Shown here: positions 23,567 through 35,515 of the stretch, piece after piece
Numbering within the stretch: position 1 is the first letter of the stretch
Layout of the letters: each line of letters starts with the position of its first letter
Origin: Streptomyces iakyrus
GTDB taxonomy: Bacteria > Actinomycetota > Actinomycetes > Streptomycetales > Streptomycetaceae
Length of the DNA: 64,000 nt
NCBI RefSeq assembly: GCF_000717055.1
Contig: NZ_JNXI01000013.1
Span: 62,001 to 126,000 of the forward strand
Reading direction: 5' to 3'
Program-made: the position numbers and the translations under genes
Notes under the pieces: generated by a model
Seen by the model: the letters and a program-made list of their open reading frames with translations, nothing else
Database searches by the model: none
Told to the model about the DNA's origin: nothing

Positions 23567-25081
23567 ATGCTGGACATCTCCTCACGAGTGCGTGTACATG
23601 TGGAGACACTGCTAGCGACGCAGAATGACATGGGGGTTTGCGATGCTTTTGAGCAGTACGTACCGGTTGGAAGGCCGGACGCCATGAACGCTCCGCACCC
23701 TCCGAAAGTGGCTGGAATCGATTCAACGGTTCCGGCACCCGCACACACTGTCGCGCCCGTCGCGGCGGGTGCGTCCCCGGCCGCTCCCGCGAACCCCCCG
23801 ACCCCTCCCGGTGCGGTGCTCCAGGACCGCCTGGCCGGCTGGGTCTCCGACCTCACCACCCTGCACGAACTCACCGAACGCCTGGCCCGCACGGCTGCGC
23901 TCGACGAGGCCCTCCAGGAACTGCTGCGGGCCGGCGCCGCCCTCGTGGGCGCCCGGCGCGGCCTCCTCGTCCTGGAACCGGGCGACGGTCACGGCCCGGA
24001 CACCACCATCGGCCTCGGCCTCGCCCGCGCCGACCTCGGCCACATCGAGACAGTGCCCCGCAGCGCCCTGTCCTACGGCCGGATCCTCGACGGGCTGGCC
24101 GGCGGCGAGGGCGGCATCGCCGAACCGGACCTGTTCGCCGTGGAGGGGCTCGACCCCCGCCACCGCGAGGTCGCGGCCCGCCTCGGCTACGCCGCCAGCT
24201 ACGCCCTCCCCCTCACCACCGACACCGCGGGCCGCCTCGGCGTCGCCGTGTGGCTCTACGACGAACCCGCCGAACCGGGCGAGCGGCAGCGCCATCTCGC
24301 CGGCCTCTACGCGCGGTACGCCGCCGAGCACCTGGCCCGCCTCCTGGAACTGGAACGCACCCGCACGTCTATGGCGACGATGGCGGACGAGCTGCTGCCC
24401 GCCCGGCTGCCCCGGGTCGCCGGCGTCCAGCTCGCCGCCCGGCACCGCACCGGCCCGCGCGGCGGCGGCGACTGGTACGACGCCCTGCCGCTGCCCGACG
24501 CGGCCCTCGGTCTCGCCGTCGGATCCGTCACCGGGTCGGGCCCGAGCGCCGTAGCGGCGATGGGGCGGCTGCGGGCGTCGCTGCGCGCCTACGCCGTGAT
24601 GGAGGGGGAGGACCCGGTCGCCGTCCTGTCCGACCTGGAGCTGCTGCTGCGGCTGACCGAACCGGCCCGCTCGGCCACCGCCCTGTTCGGCTACTGCGAA
24701 CCGGCCGCACGCAAGATCACGCTGGCCGGTGCCGGGCACAGCCCGCCGCTGCTGATCGGACAGCGCCGGACCGAGTTCGTGGAGACGTCCGTCTCGGCCC
24801 CGCTCGGCATGCTCGCGTGCTGGGAGGCGCCCAGCGTGGAGATCCTCGCCGAGCCCGGAGAGACCGTTCTGCTCTACACCGACGGTCTGCTGCACCGCAT
24901 GGGCGAGGCCACGGACCGCGCCTTCGCCCGGCTGCACGCGGCCGCGGCCGGAGTGCCCCGGGCCCTGCGCGGCGACCCCGGCGCGATCGCCGATCACGTC
25001 CTGCGGAGCGTGCTGCCGGACGGGCTGGACGCCGCGGAGGGTGCAGAGGACGTCGTCGTGCTGGCGGCCCGGTTCGAGTAA
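23567..25081 (+). CDS. GAF-domain PP2C (SpoIIE/RsbU-type) phosphatase
   Basis: 504 residues. An N-terminal helix (MLDISSRVRVHVETLLATQND) precedes a Pro/Ala linker, a GAF-type sensor domain (about 90-255; LHELTERLARTAALDEALQELL, then GARRGLLVLEPG) and a SpoIIE-like PP2C domain (about 270-500). In the latter, GGGDWYDALPLPDAALGLAVGSVTGSG carries the metal-binding Asp, though family members usually have D-V/I-x-G-H-G here and this one reads SVTGSG. The end VLLYTDGLLHR supplies another conserved Asp. It would dephosphorylate anti-anti-sigma proteins. ATG at 23567 has GGCAGGA upstream; ATG 23630 and 23540 are alternatives. Confidence 0.85.
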   Translation: MLDISSRVRVHVETLLATQNDMGVCDAFEQYVPVGRPDAMNAPHPPKVAGIDSTVPAPAHTVAPVAAGASPAAPANPPTPPGAVLQDRLAGWVSDLTTLHELTERLARTAALDEALQELLRAGAALVGARRGLLVLEPGDGHGPDTTIGLGLARADLGHIETVPRSALSYGRILDGLAGGEGGIAEPDLFAVEGLDPRHREVAARLGYAASYALPLTTDTAGRLGVAVWLYDEPAEPGERQRHLAGLYARYAAEHLARLLELERTRTSMATMADELLPARLPRVAGVQLAARHRTGPRGGGDWYDALPLPDAALGLAVGSVTGSGPSAVAAMGRLRASLRAYAVMEGEDPVAVLSDLELLLRLTEPARSATALFGYCEPAARKITLAGAGHSPPLLIGQRRTEFVETSVSAPLGMLACWEAPSVEILAEPGETVLLYTDGLLHRMGEATDRAFARLHAAAAGVPRALRGDPGAIADHVLRSVLPDGLDAAEGAEDVVVLAARFE

Positions 25082-25163
25082 CGCTCGTGGTCATCGCCCT
25101 GAGGCCGCTTCCGGGCCGCCGTACAGTGGAGGACGGTCCAGTGCCGTATCGAGGAGGATGACC

Positions 25164-26621
25164 GTGGCCGAGGAGCTCATCCCGGAGACCCCGGACGAGA
25201 GCGAAGAGCCGATCAAGCAGCGGAAGAACGGACTGTACCCGGGCGTGTCCGACGAGCTGGCCGAGAACATGAAGAGCGGCTGGGCCGACACCGAGCTGCG
25301 GGACCTGCAGCCCATCGCCCAGGCCGCCGAGACCGCCGCCCGCCGGGCCGCGCTCTCCGCGCGCTTCCCGGGCGAGCGCCTGGTGATCCCCGCGGGCAAT
25401 CTGAAGACCCGCTCGAACGACACCGAGTACGCCTTCCGCGCCTCCGTCGAGTACGCGTACCTCACCGGCAACCAGACCGAGGACGGCGTCCTCGTCCTGG
25501 AGCCCACGGCCGAGGGCCACGAGGCGACGATCTACCTCCTGCCGCGCTCCGACCGGGAGAACGGCGAGTTCTGGCTGGACGGCCAGGGCGAGCTGTGGGT
25601 CGGACGCCGGCACTCCCTCACCGAGGCCGGGACGCTGTACGGCATCCCCGCCTCCGACGTGCGCGAGCTGCCCGGTGCCCTGCGCGAGGCCACCGGGCCG
25701 GTGCGGGTCGTGCGCGGCTACGACGCCGGCATCGAGGCGGCCCTGACCGACAAGGTCACCGCCGAGCGCGACGAGGAGCTGCGGGTCTTCCTCTCCGAGG
25801 CGCGCCTGGTCAAGGACGGGTTCGAGATCGGCGAGCTGCAGAAGGCGGTCGACTCGACCGTGCGCGGCTTCGAGGACGTGGTGAAGGTCCTCGACAAGGC
25901 CGAGGCGACCTCCGAGCGGTACATCGAGGGCACGTTCTTCCTCCGCGCGCGCGTGGAGGGCAACGACGTCGGCTACGGCACGATCGCCGCCGCCGGGCCG
26001 CACGCCTGCACGCTGCACTGGGTGCGCAACGACGGGCCCGTGCGGTCGGGCGACCTGCTGCTGCTCGACGCGGGCGTGGAGACACACACGTACTACACGG
26101 CCGACGTCACGCGCACGCTGCCGATCAACGGGCGGTTCGACGAGATCCAGCGCAAGATCTACGACGCCGTGTACGAGGCCCAGGAGGCCGGGATCGCGGC
26201 GGTGAAGCCGGGCGCGAAGTACCGCGACTTCCACGACGCCGCGCAGCGGGTGCTGGCCGAGAAGCTCGTCGAGTGGGGGCTGGTCGAAGGGCCGGTGGAG
26301 CGCGTGCTGGAGCTCGGGTTGCAGCGGCGCTGGACGCTGCACGGGACCGGGCACATGCTCGGCATGGACGTGCACGACTGCGCTGCCGCGCGGGTCGAGG
26401 CGTACGTCGACGGTGTCCTGGAGCCGGGGATGTGCCTGACCGTGGAGCCCGGTCTGTACTTCCAGGCCGATGACCTCACGGTGCCGGAGGAGTACCGGGG
26501 TATCGGGGTGCGGATCGAGGACGACATCCTCGTGACGGAGGACGGGAACCGGAATCTGAGCGCGGCGCTGCCTCGGCGTTCGGATGAAGTCGAGGCGTGG
26601 ATGGCGTCGCTCAAGGGCTGA
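25164..26621 (+). CDS. pepP: Xaa-Pro aminopeptidase (PepP-like, M24B)
   Basis: 485 residues, removing N-terminal residues that precede proline. An aminopeptidase-P N-terminal domain (about 60-190, FPGERLVIPAGNLKTRSNDTEYAFR) is followed by the pita-bread metallopeptidase domain. The five metal ligands are visible: D302 (LLLLDAGVE), D314 (YTADVTRT), H397 (GTGHMLGMDVHD), E428 (TVEPGLYF) and E452 (GVRIEDDI). The start is GTG at 25164 because GAGGAGG (25151-25157) is 6 nt upstream; an ATG at 25158 touches that site and is unlikely. It is cytoplasmic, with no signal peptide. Confidence 0.93.
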   Translation: MAEELIPETPDESEEPIKQRKNGLYPGVSDELAENMKSGWADTELRDLQPIAQAAETAARRAALSARFPGERLVIPAGNLKTRSNDTEYAFRASVEYAYLTGNQTEDGVLVLEPTAEGHEATIYLLPRSDRENGEFWLDGQGELWVGRRHSLTEAGTLYGIPASDVRELPGALREATGPVRVVRGYDAGIEAALTDKVTAERDEELRVFLSEARLVKDGFEIGELQKAVDSTVRGFEDVVKVLDKAEATSERYIEGTFFLRARVEGNDVGYGTIAAAGPHACTLHWVRNDGPVRSGDLLLLDAGVETHTYYTADVTRTLPINGRFDEIQRKIYDAVYEAQEAGIAAVKPGAKYRDFHDAAQRVLAEKLVEWGLVEGPVERVLELGLQRRWTLHGTGHMLGMDVHDCAAARVEAYVDGVLEPGMCLTVEPGLYFQADDLTVPEEYRGIGVRIEDDILVTEDGNRNLSAALPRRSDEVEAWMASLKG

Positions 26622-26650
26622 GTTCCGGGTGCGGGTGACCTGTGGCTCGC

Positions 26651-26708
26651 CGCGCAGTTCCCCGCGCCCCTCAGCGCTGAGGGCCCGCGGTCCATCCCAG
26701 GGACCGCG
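26651..26708. repeat. Streptomyces-type GC-rich intergenic repeat plus hairpin
   Basis: After pepP, 26651-26671 (CGCGCAGTTCCCCGCGCCCC and T) matches a short GC-rich sequence that recurs in many Streptomyces intergenic regions, from memory rather than a search. At 26686-26693 and 26701-26708 an 8-bp stem CGCGGTCC/GGACCGCG with a 7-nt loop follows and may end pepP transcription. Confidence 0.45.
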
Positions 26709-26806
26709 TCCGACCGGTCGGTCAAGAAACAGCAGGTCAGCGCTAGTTGACGTATGAGATCATGGCCGACCTTGCCGGGCCGACTCGGGGAACGGGCGCG
26801 ATCACC

Positions 26807-29800
<2,994 letters not shown>

Positions 29801-29820
29801 GGACGCCCACCCCGGGTCAC

Positions 29821-29848
29821 GGGCGGTGTTTCACGTGAAACACCGCCC
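29821..29848. other. parS: parS site at the centre of a perfect 28-bp palindrome
   Basis: GTTTCACGTGAAAC (29828-29841), the ParB-binding consensus of Streptomyces, is extended on each side by GGGCGGT/ACCGCCC into a perfect palindrome. It lies between the convergent GlyRS and ATPase genes and may also serve as a two-way terminator. Confidence 0.92.
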
Positions 29849-29859
29849 CGCCGGAGAGG

Positions 29860-30324
29860 TCAGACCGCCATCAGTGGTGCGCCGGAACGCCACTTCAGGA
29901 CCTTGTCGAAGCTCACCACGGCCCCGCCCCGGCCCGGCTTGTTGCCGATGTGGACGTGATCGGCGAGCTCCTCGATGAGACACAGCCCCCTGCCGTTCTC
30001 CGCGTCGGAATGCGCGGGGCGGAGCGGCGGACGGGACCGCCCGGCGGAAGCCGCCGGGAACCCCGGGCCCGCGTCGGCCACCTCGATCCGGCACTTCTCG
30101 CCGTCGAGGTACGCGGTGACCCGGTACGCCTCCGAACCGGGGCCACGCCCCGTGTCCCCGCCGTGCTCCACGGCGTTCGCGCAGGCCTCGCTGAGGGCGA
30201 CGGAGAGGTCGTAGGAGATGTCGGGATCGACGCCCGCGGTCTCCATGGTGCCGATCAGCAGGCGGCGGGCGAGCGGCACGCTCGCAGCTTCGCGCCGCAG
30301 ATGGAGTGACCACCAGATGCTCAT
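29860..30324 (-). CDS. anti-sigma-factor-type ATPase (RsbW/SpoIIAB-like)
   Basis: A 154-residue GHKL ATPase: LSVALSEACANAVEHGGD (N box), CRIEVADAGPGFP (G1) and NGRGLCLIEELADHVHIGNKPGRGGAVVSF (G2 and last strand). It is nearly the minimal domain, as in the large Streptomyces group of anti-sigma or regulatory kinases. AGGAGG lies 8 nt before the ATG. It stands divergent from the copper-cluster membrane protein, and no partner sigma or STAS protein is next to it. Confidence 0.88.
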   Translation of the reverse strand: MSIWWSLHLRREAASVPLARRLLIGTMETAGVDPDISYDLSVALSEACANAVEHGGDTGRGPGSEAYRVTAYLDGEKCRIEVADAGPGFPAASAGRSRPPLRPAHSDAENGRGLCLIEELADHVHIGNKPGRGGAVVSFDKVLKWRSGAPLMAV

Positions 30325-30568
30325 GCTCCAGCCTCCTGGCTGCGGCTCGACATACCGTTACGTATTGCCCTCAGTGCCCGTGTGTAAGCGTGAAGTTGAC
30401 GTGACGCCGCCCATACGGCGGATGCGCGCTGGTCCTGATCGGTGTATGTGGGGGCAGAGAACGGCGCATCTGGGGGCGTGCGGGGCCAGAGCGTGACGTT
30501 CCGGTCGTAGGGCATCTTGTGGACCTGCCGCACGGGGCCTGCGGGGCCAGTGCGATGATGAGCCCGCC

Positions 30569-31387
30569 ATGACTGCCCCCCACGCGCGCGCGACGCGCTC
30601 CGGACACACGCTCCGGATCCTGCGGGCCGCGGTGTTCGCCGCGGTCTGCGTCGTGCTGGCCGGGGCAGGTCACGCGCTCGCCTCCTGCGACGGCATCCCG
30701 CTGTGGACGCTGGGCGCCGGGTTCCTCGGGGTGGTCGCAGTGGCGGCCCCGCTCGCCGGGCGCGTGCGCTCGCTGGCGGGGATCGCCGGAATGCTCGCGG
30801 CCGGCCAGACGGTGCTGCACACGCTGTTCGGCCTGGGCCAGCACGGTACGGCCGCCGTCACGTCCTCGGCGCCGGCGGGCGGAAGCGACGCAGCGCTGGT
30901 CCAGCAGGCCGCGCGGTTCGTGTGCGGCACGACGGCGGCGGCGATCAGCCCCGCGCAGGCCCACAGGATCCTCACCGAAGCCCGGGTCCAGCCGTCTCCG
31001 GGCACGCACACGCATCTGCCCGCGGACTCCCTGTCCGAGTCGGCCTCGCTGTGGCCGTCCCTGCCGATGCTGCTCGGTCACGTGCTCGCGGCGCTCGCCG
31101 CCGGCTGGCTGCTGCGCCACGGCGATCTGGCGCTGCTGCGGCTCACCGAACTGTCGGCGCAGGGAGTCGCCGAGGGGGCGCTCATGCGCTCCCTGCGGGC
31201 CGCTCTCGCGCTGGTAAGCGCCCTGCGCGCCGGGCTGCCGGGAGCCCCGGAGGCCCGCCCGCGCCCCGCGTGCGCCGCGCGGCCCGCGCCCCCGATGCCT
31301 TGCACCCTGGCACTCCAGCACTCGGTGATCCGTCGCGGCCCGCCGGCTGCCACGGCTTCCTCAGCCGCACTCGCCCTCGCCGCCTGA
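30569..31387 (+). CDS. membrane protein at the head of the copper cluster
   Basis: 272 residues with about five hydrophobic helices: ILRAAVFAAVCVVLAGAGHALA, LWTLGAGFLGVVAVAAPLAG, LAGIAGMLAAGQTVLHTLFGLG, PMLLGHVLAALAAGWLLRHG and LMRSLRAALALVSALRAG. The loops contain several histidines (GQHGT, GTHTHLPAD, LGHV, LRHGD), and Cys pairs are found near the C-terminus, which would suit metal contact. The C-terminal 50 residues are Ala/Pro-rich. It lies 119 bp before the YcnI gene. No named family is recognised; a role in copper handling is inferred only from its neighbours. Confidence 0.78.
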   Translation: MTAPHARATRSGHTLRILRAAVFAAVCVVLAGAGHALASCDGIPLWTLGAGFLGVVAVAAPLAGRVRSLAGIAGMLAAGQTVLHTLFGLGQHGTAAVTSSAPAGGSDAALVQQAARFVCGTTAAAISPAQAHRILTEARVQPSPGTHTHLPADSLSESASLWPSLPMLLGHVLAALAAGWLLRHGDLALLRLTELSAQGVAEGALMRSLRAALALVSALRAGLPGAPEARPRPACAARPAPPMPCTLALQHSVIRRGPPAATASSAALALAA

Positions 31388-31506
31388 CGCGACGCGACCA
31401 CCACCACTCCGCTCCCGCGGAGGAGGGGCCGCCGTCGTGCGGCACGCGCGTGTGCGTGCACCCCTCCTTCCACATCCAGACCGAATCACAGCGGAGTGCT
31501 CCTTCC

Positions 31507-32271
31507 ATGAAGGCTTCCCGTATCGCCGCGAAGGCTTCCCGTATCGCCGCGGCCGGTGCCGCCGCCGGTATCACCGTCCTCGCCCTGTCCGCCCCGGCCT
31601 TCGCGCACGTCACCGTGCAGCCCGAGGGCACGGCCGCCAAGGGCGGCTACGCGGTCGTGGACTTCAAGGTCCCCAACGAGCGTGACGACGCCTCGACCAC
31701 CAAGCTCGAGGTCAACTTCCCGACCGACCACCCGCTGGCCTCCGTCATGCCGGAGCCCATGCCCGGCTGGAAGATCGAGGTCACCAAGTCCAAGCTGGAC
31801 AAGCCGCTGGAGATGCACGGCGAGAAGATCACCGAAGCCGTCACCAAGGTCACCTGGACCGCTGACGGCAAGGGCATCGAGCCCGGCTACTTCGAGAAGT
31901 TCCCGCTCTCCGTCGGCCAGCTGCCCGAGGACACCGACCAGCTGGTCTTCAAGGCCCTCCAGACGTACTCCAACAAGGAGGTCGTCCGCTGGATCGAGGT
32001 GCCGCAGAAGGGCCAGGAGGAGCCCGACAACCCGGCCCCGGTGCTGGAGCTGGCCGCTGCCTCCGAGGACGGGCACCACGGCTCGGCGGCCGACGAGGAC
32101 TCCGACGCCGAGTCGGCCGAGAAGGCCTCCGCCCACACCGCCGCCTCCGACTCCGCCTCCTCCGACGGCACCGACACCACCGCCCGCGTCCTGGGCATCG
32201 TCGGCATCGTGGTCGGCGCGGCCGGTGTCGCCTACGGCGTGCTCGCCGGGCGCCGGCGCACCACCGCCTGA
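31507..32271 (+). CDS. YcnI-like (DUF1775) copper-associated exported protein
   Basis: 254 residues. A signal peptide ends in APAFA|HVTVQPEG, which leaves a His at the mature N-terminus, the copper-binding feature of YcnI proteins. The DUF1775 beta-domain follows (about 36-175, GGYAVVDFKVPNERDD, GWKIEVTKSKL), then an acidic Ser/Ala/His linker and a C-terminal membrane anchor (VLGIVGIVVGAAGVAYGVLAG) with a basic stop-transfer. Uniquely, the first 14 codons after ATG are an exact 21-bp tandem duplication (31510-31530, 31531-31551) encoding KASRIAA twice. It heads the Sco/ECuC/CopCD genes. Confidence 0.92.
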   Translation: MKASRIAAKASRIAAAGAAAGITVLALSAPAFAHVTVQPEGTAAKGGYAVVDFKVPNERDDASTTKLEVNFPTDHPLASVMPEPMPGWKIEVTKSKLDKPLEMHGEKITEAVTKVTWTADGKGIEPGYFEKFPLSVGQLPEDTDQLVFKALQTYSNKEVVRWIEVPQKGQEEPDNPAPVLELAAASEDGHHGSAADEDSDAESAEKASAHTAASDSASSDGTDTTARVLGIVGIVVGAAGVAYGVLAGRRRTTA

Positions 32272-32362
32272 GGCTGCTTCCGTTGACGGCGCGCGCCGGA
32301 TCCCGCTCCCGGGCGGGACACCCCGGTGCGCGCCGGGTCACCGACATCTGGGACATTTCTCT

Positions 32363-33016
32363 ATGCGCACCAAGACCTTCGCGGCGGCCGCTCTGCTCGC
32401 CGCCGCCTCCCTGACCCTGACCGCCTGCGGCAGCGGCGACGACGGCAACAAGCCCGTCGCCGTGGTGTCGGAGGAGGCCGGTACCGACAAGGCCGCCACC
32501 GTCCTCGACAAGCCGTTCGAGAAGCCGGACCTGGTCCTCACCGACACGCAGGGCAAGAAGTACGACCTCCGCAAGGAGACCGCGGGCAAGCCCACGCTGA
32601 TCTACTTCGGCTACACCCACTGCCCGGACGTCTGCCCGCTGACGATGAACAACATCGCCGTCGCCAAGAAGCAGCTGCCCAAGGCCGAGCAGGACGAACT
32701 GCGCGTGGTGTTCGTCACCACCGACCCCAAGCGCGACACCTCGGCCGAACTCGGCAAGTGGCTCAAGGGCATCGACCCCAGCTTCGTCGGCCTCACCGGC
32801 GACTTCGCGACCATCCAGGCCGGCGCCCGCACCCTCGGCATCTCCATCGAGCCGACGAAGAAGGACAAGAACGGCAAGCTCGTCTCCGAGCACGGCACCC
32901 AGGTCATCGCATTCTCCCCGAAGACCGACGGCGGCTACGTGCTCTACGGCGAGGACGCCACCGTCGACGACTACACCAAGGACCTCCCCAAGATCGTCAA
33001 GGGGGAGAACCCGTGA
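32363..33016 (+). CDS. sco: Sco-family copper chaperone lipoprotein
   Basis: 217 residues. The lipobox LTAC marks it as a membrane-anchored lipoprotein. The thioredoxin-like Sco domain has the copper ligands in HCPDVCP (CxxxC) and the distal His in SEHGTQVIAF. Sco proteins deliver Cu to the CuA site of cytochrome oxidase or to other extracytoplasmic copper enzymes. In S. lividans, Sco, ECuC and DtpA work together to mature the radical copper oxidase GlxA. The gene overlaps the ECuC start by 4 bp (GTGA). Confidence 0.93.
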   Translation: MRTKTFAAAALLAAASLTLTACGSGDDGNKPVAVVSEEAGTDKAATVLDKPFEKPDLVLTDTQGKKYDLRKETAGKPTLIYFGYTHCPDVCPLTMNNIAVAKKQLPKAEQDELRVVFVTTDPKRDTSAELGKWLKGIDPSFVGLTGDFATIQAGARTLGISIEPTKKDKNGKLVSEHGTQVIAFSPKTDGGYVLYGEDATVDDYTKDLPKIVKGENP

Positions 33017-33492
33017 GGCGGCGACCGGGCCCGGCGGCCTTCGTCATAGCCGGGGCACTGGCCCTGGCGGGCTGCGGCGGCGCGGACTCGGGCGGCTCCG
33101 GCGGCAGCGGCTCCGGGAAGGCGGAGCTGTCCGTCGGCTCCGCGTACATGCCGCAGCCGGTGTCCGACGACATGGCGGCGGGCTTCCTCACCATCACCAA
33201 CAAGGGCGGTGCCGCCGACGACCTGACCTCCGTCACCAGCGACATCGCCGGGCAGGTCACCGTGCACGAGACCGTCGACGGGGCCATGCGGGAGGTCAAG
33301 AGCCTGAAGATCCCCGCGGGCGGCCGGCTGGAGCTGAGGAGCGGCGGCGACCACCTGATGTTCGAGCAGCTCAGGCGCAAGCCGAAGGAAGGCCAGACGG
33401 TCTCCGTCGAGCTGCACTTCGCCCACTCCGACCCCGTGAAGGTCGAGATCCCGGTGAAGCCGGCGACCTACACCCCGAAGACCGGACACTGA
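33013..33492 (+). CDS. ecuC: ECuC-type PCu(A)C copper chaperone lipoprotein
   Basis: 159 residues from a GTG that overlaps the sco stop. Lipobox LAGC followed by a Gly/Ser linker. The PCuAC cupredoxin-like domain carries the copper ligands as VHETVDGAM (His, Met) and GDHLMF (His-x-Met). It binds Cu(I) outside the membrane and hands it to Sco or to client enzymes. Coupled translation with sco supports a joint role. Confidence 0.92.
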   Translation: MRRRPGPAAFVIAGALALAGCGGADSGGSGGSGSGKAELSVGSAYMPQPVSDDMAAGFLTITNKGGAADDLTSVTSDIAGQVTVHETVDGAMREVKSLKIPAGGRLELRSGGDHLMFEQLRRKPKEGQTVSVELHFAHSDPVKVEIPVKPATYTPKTGH

Positions 33493-33505
33493 GGGAGGGA
33501 CTCCT

Positions 33506-35509
33506 GTGACGCTGACCATCGCCCCCCGCGTCCGGACACTGGTGCTGCTGCTCCTGGCCGCGGCCTGCGCACTCCTCGCCGGAGCCGGCCCGGCCTCCGC
33601 GCACGCCGCGGTGACCGGCAGCGACCCCGGCCAGGGGGCGGTGGTCGACAAGGCCCCGGCCCGGATCTCGCTCACCTTCTCCGAGCAGGTCGCGATGTCC
33701 GACGACTCGCTGCGCGTGCTCGACCCCGAGGGCAAGCGCGTCGACACCGGCAAGCCCTTCAACGTCAGCGGCACGACGTACGCCGTGCCGCTCCACCCGG
33801 GTCTGCCCGATGGCACCTACACCGTGGCCTACCAGGTCGTCTCGGCGGACAGCCATCCCGTCGCCGGCGCCTACACCTTCTCCATCGGCGCCCCCTCCAA
33901 GACGTCCGTGTCGGTTTCCGGGGAGTCGGCCGACGACGGGGTCGTGGGCTGGCTGTACGGCTTCGGCCGCTACGTGTCGTACGCCGGGTTCATCGTGATG
34001 GCCGGCGGCGCCGCCTTCGTGCTCGCCTGCTGGCAGCGCGGTTCCGGGGTGCGGCCGGTGCAGCGGTTCGTCGTCTCCGGGTGGGTCGCGCTCACCGCGT
34101 CGACCCTCGCCCTGCTGCTCCTGCGCGGCTCCTTCACGGGCTCCGGGAAGGTCTCCGACATCTTCGACCTGTCCCTGCTCGGGCAGGTGCTCCAGACCAA
34201 GAGCGGCGCGGCCCTGGTGTCCCGGCTGTTGCTGCTCGCCGCGGCGGCCCTGTTCATCGCCGTGCTGTTCGGGTCCTATGACAAGCGGGAGGACGCCCAG
34301 GAGAAGCGGGACCTGACCTTCGGGCTCTCGATCGGCGGCGTCGTCGTGGCGGCCGGGCTCGCGGCGAGCTGGGCGATGTCCGAGCACGCCTCGGTCGGCC
34401 TCCAGGCGGGCATCGCCATGCCGGTCGACGTGCTCCATCTGCTGGCCGTCGCCGCCTGGCTCGGCGGACTGGGCGCCCTCCTGGTCTCCCTGTACCGCGC
34501 GCCCGCCGACACCCCCGTCGACCGGCCCGCCGTACGCCGCTTCTCCCAGGTCGCCTTCGGCAGCGTCCTCGTCCTGATCGCGACCGGCACGTACCAGTCC
34601 TGGCGCCAGCTCGGCTCCTGGTCGGCCTTCACCGACACCCGCTACGGCCAGCTCCTGCTGGCCAAGATCGGACTCGTCGTCGTCATGGTCGGCGTCGCGT
34701 GGATCTCCCGCCGGTGGACGGGACGACTGGCGGAGGCGGCGCCGGTGGAGGCAGCGGCGGTACGCGAGAAGGAGCGGGTCGGCGCCGGGGCGGAGCCCGC
34801 CGGGGACGTGGCCACCACTCGCGCCGGTGCCAAGGACGCCCCTGCCGCGGGCGCGAGCGAACTCGACACCGACACCGCCTCCGACCATGACTCCGCCTCC
34901 GACTCCGCCGAGCATCCCGGGGCCGAACGTGCCGCGCAGCTCGCCCGGCAGCAGGCGGCCCGGGACGCCGCACGGCAGAAGCGGATGCGGGACGCGGACC
35001 CGAACCGCTTCGGACTGCGGCGCTCCGTGCTGGCCGAGGCCGGCATCGCGGTCGTGCTGCTCGCCGTCACCACCGTGCTGACGCAGACCGAGCCGGGACG
35101 CACCGAGCAGGAGGCGAAGGCGGCCTCCTCTTCCTCAGCGTCCGCCTCGTCCGACACGGGCGCGTCCGGGGCGCTGACCCTGAACATGCCGTTCGACACC
35201 GGCGGCGAGGACGGCAAGGGCATCGTCACGATCGACCTCGACCCCGCGCGCGCCGGCGACAACGAGATGCACGTCTTCGTGGAGCGGCCCAACGGCCGGG
35301 CCTTCGACATCCCCGAGGTGAAGGTCGAGTTCACCCTCAAAGCCAAGGACATCGGGCCCCTGCCCGTCGTCCCCGACCACATCGCTACCGGACACTGGTC
35401 GGCGAACGGAGTGCAGATCCCCATGGCCGGCGACTGGCAGGTCGACGTGACCGTGCGGACCTCCGACATCGACGAGGTGACCGTCTCCAAGAACGCGCAG
35501 ATCGGCTGA
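33506..35509 (+). CDS. copCD: CopC-CopD fusion, copper resistance/uptake membrane protein
   Basis: 667 residues. A signal peptide ends at ASA|HAAVTGSDP, so the mature protein starts with the copper-ligand His of CopC; the other ligand His is in VVSADSHPVAG. The CopC cupredoxin domain (about 32-125) is followed by a CopD-type membrane domain with eight or so helices (about 145-410). A charged, coiled-coil-like cytosolic stretch (410-500) precedes one more helix (AGIAVVLLAVTTVLTQ) and a C-terminal YtkA-like beta-domain (about 555-667) outside the membrane. GTG start with GAGGGAGGG upstream. It lies 13 bp after ecuC. Confidence 0.92.
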   Translation: MTLTIAPRVRTLVLLLLAAACALLAGAGPASAHAAVTGSDPGQGAVVDKAPARISLTFSEQVAMSDDSLRVLDPEGKRVDTGKPFNVSGTTYAVPLHPGLPDGTYTVAYQVVSADSHPVAGAYTFSIGAPSKTSVSVSGESADDGVVGWLYGFGRYVSYAGFIVMAGGAAFVLACWQRGSGVRPVQRFVVSGWVALTASTLALLLLRGSFTGSGKVSDIFDLSLLGQVLQTKSGAALVSRLLLLAAAALFIAVLFGSYDKREDAQEKRDLTFGLSIGGVVVAAGLAASWAMSEHASVGLQAGIAMPVDVLHLLAVAAWLGGLGALLVSLYRAPADTPVDRPAVRRFSQVAFGSVLVLIATGTYQSWRQLGSWSAFTDTRYGQLLLAKIGLVVVMVGVAWISRRWTGRLAEAAPVEAAAVREKERVGAGAEPAGDVATTRAGAKDAPAAGASELDTDTASDHDSASDSAEHPGAERAAQLARQQAARDAARQKRMRDADPNRFGLRRSVLAEAGIAVVLLAVTTVLTQTEPGRTEQEAKAASSSSASASSDTGASGALTLNMPFDTGGEDGKGIVTIDLDPARAGDNEMHVFVERPNGRAFDIPEVKVEFTLKAKDIGPLPVVPDHIATGHWSANGVQIPMAGDWQVDVTVRTSDIDEVTVSKNAQIG

Positions 35510-35515
35510 ACGACC

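Noticed and set aside
26622..26806. T-box riboswitch upstream of GlyRS
   Set aside because: A GGGACCGCG stretch looks like part of a T-box bulge, but no specifier loop or complete antiterminator could be drawn; an ordinary hairpin explains it.
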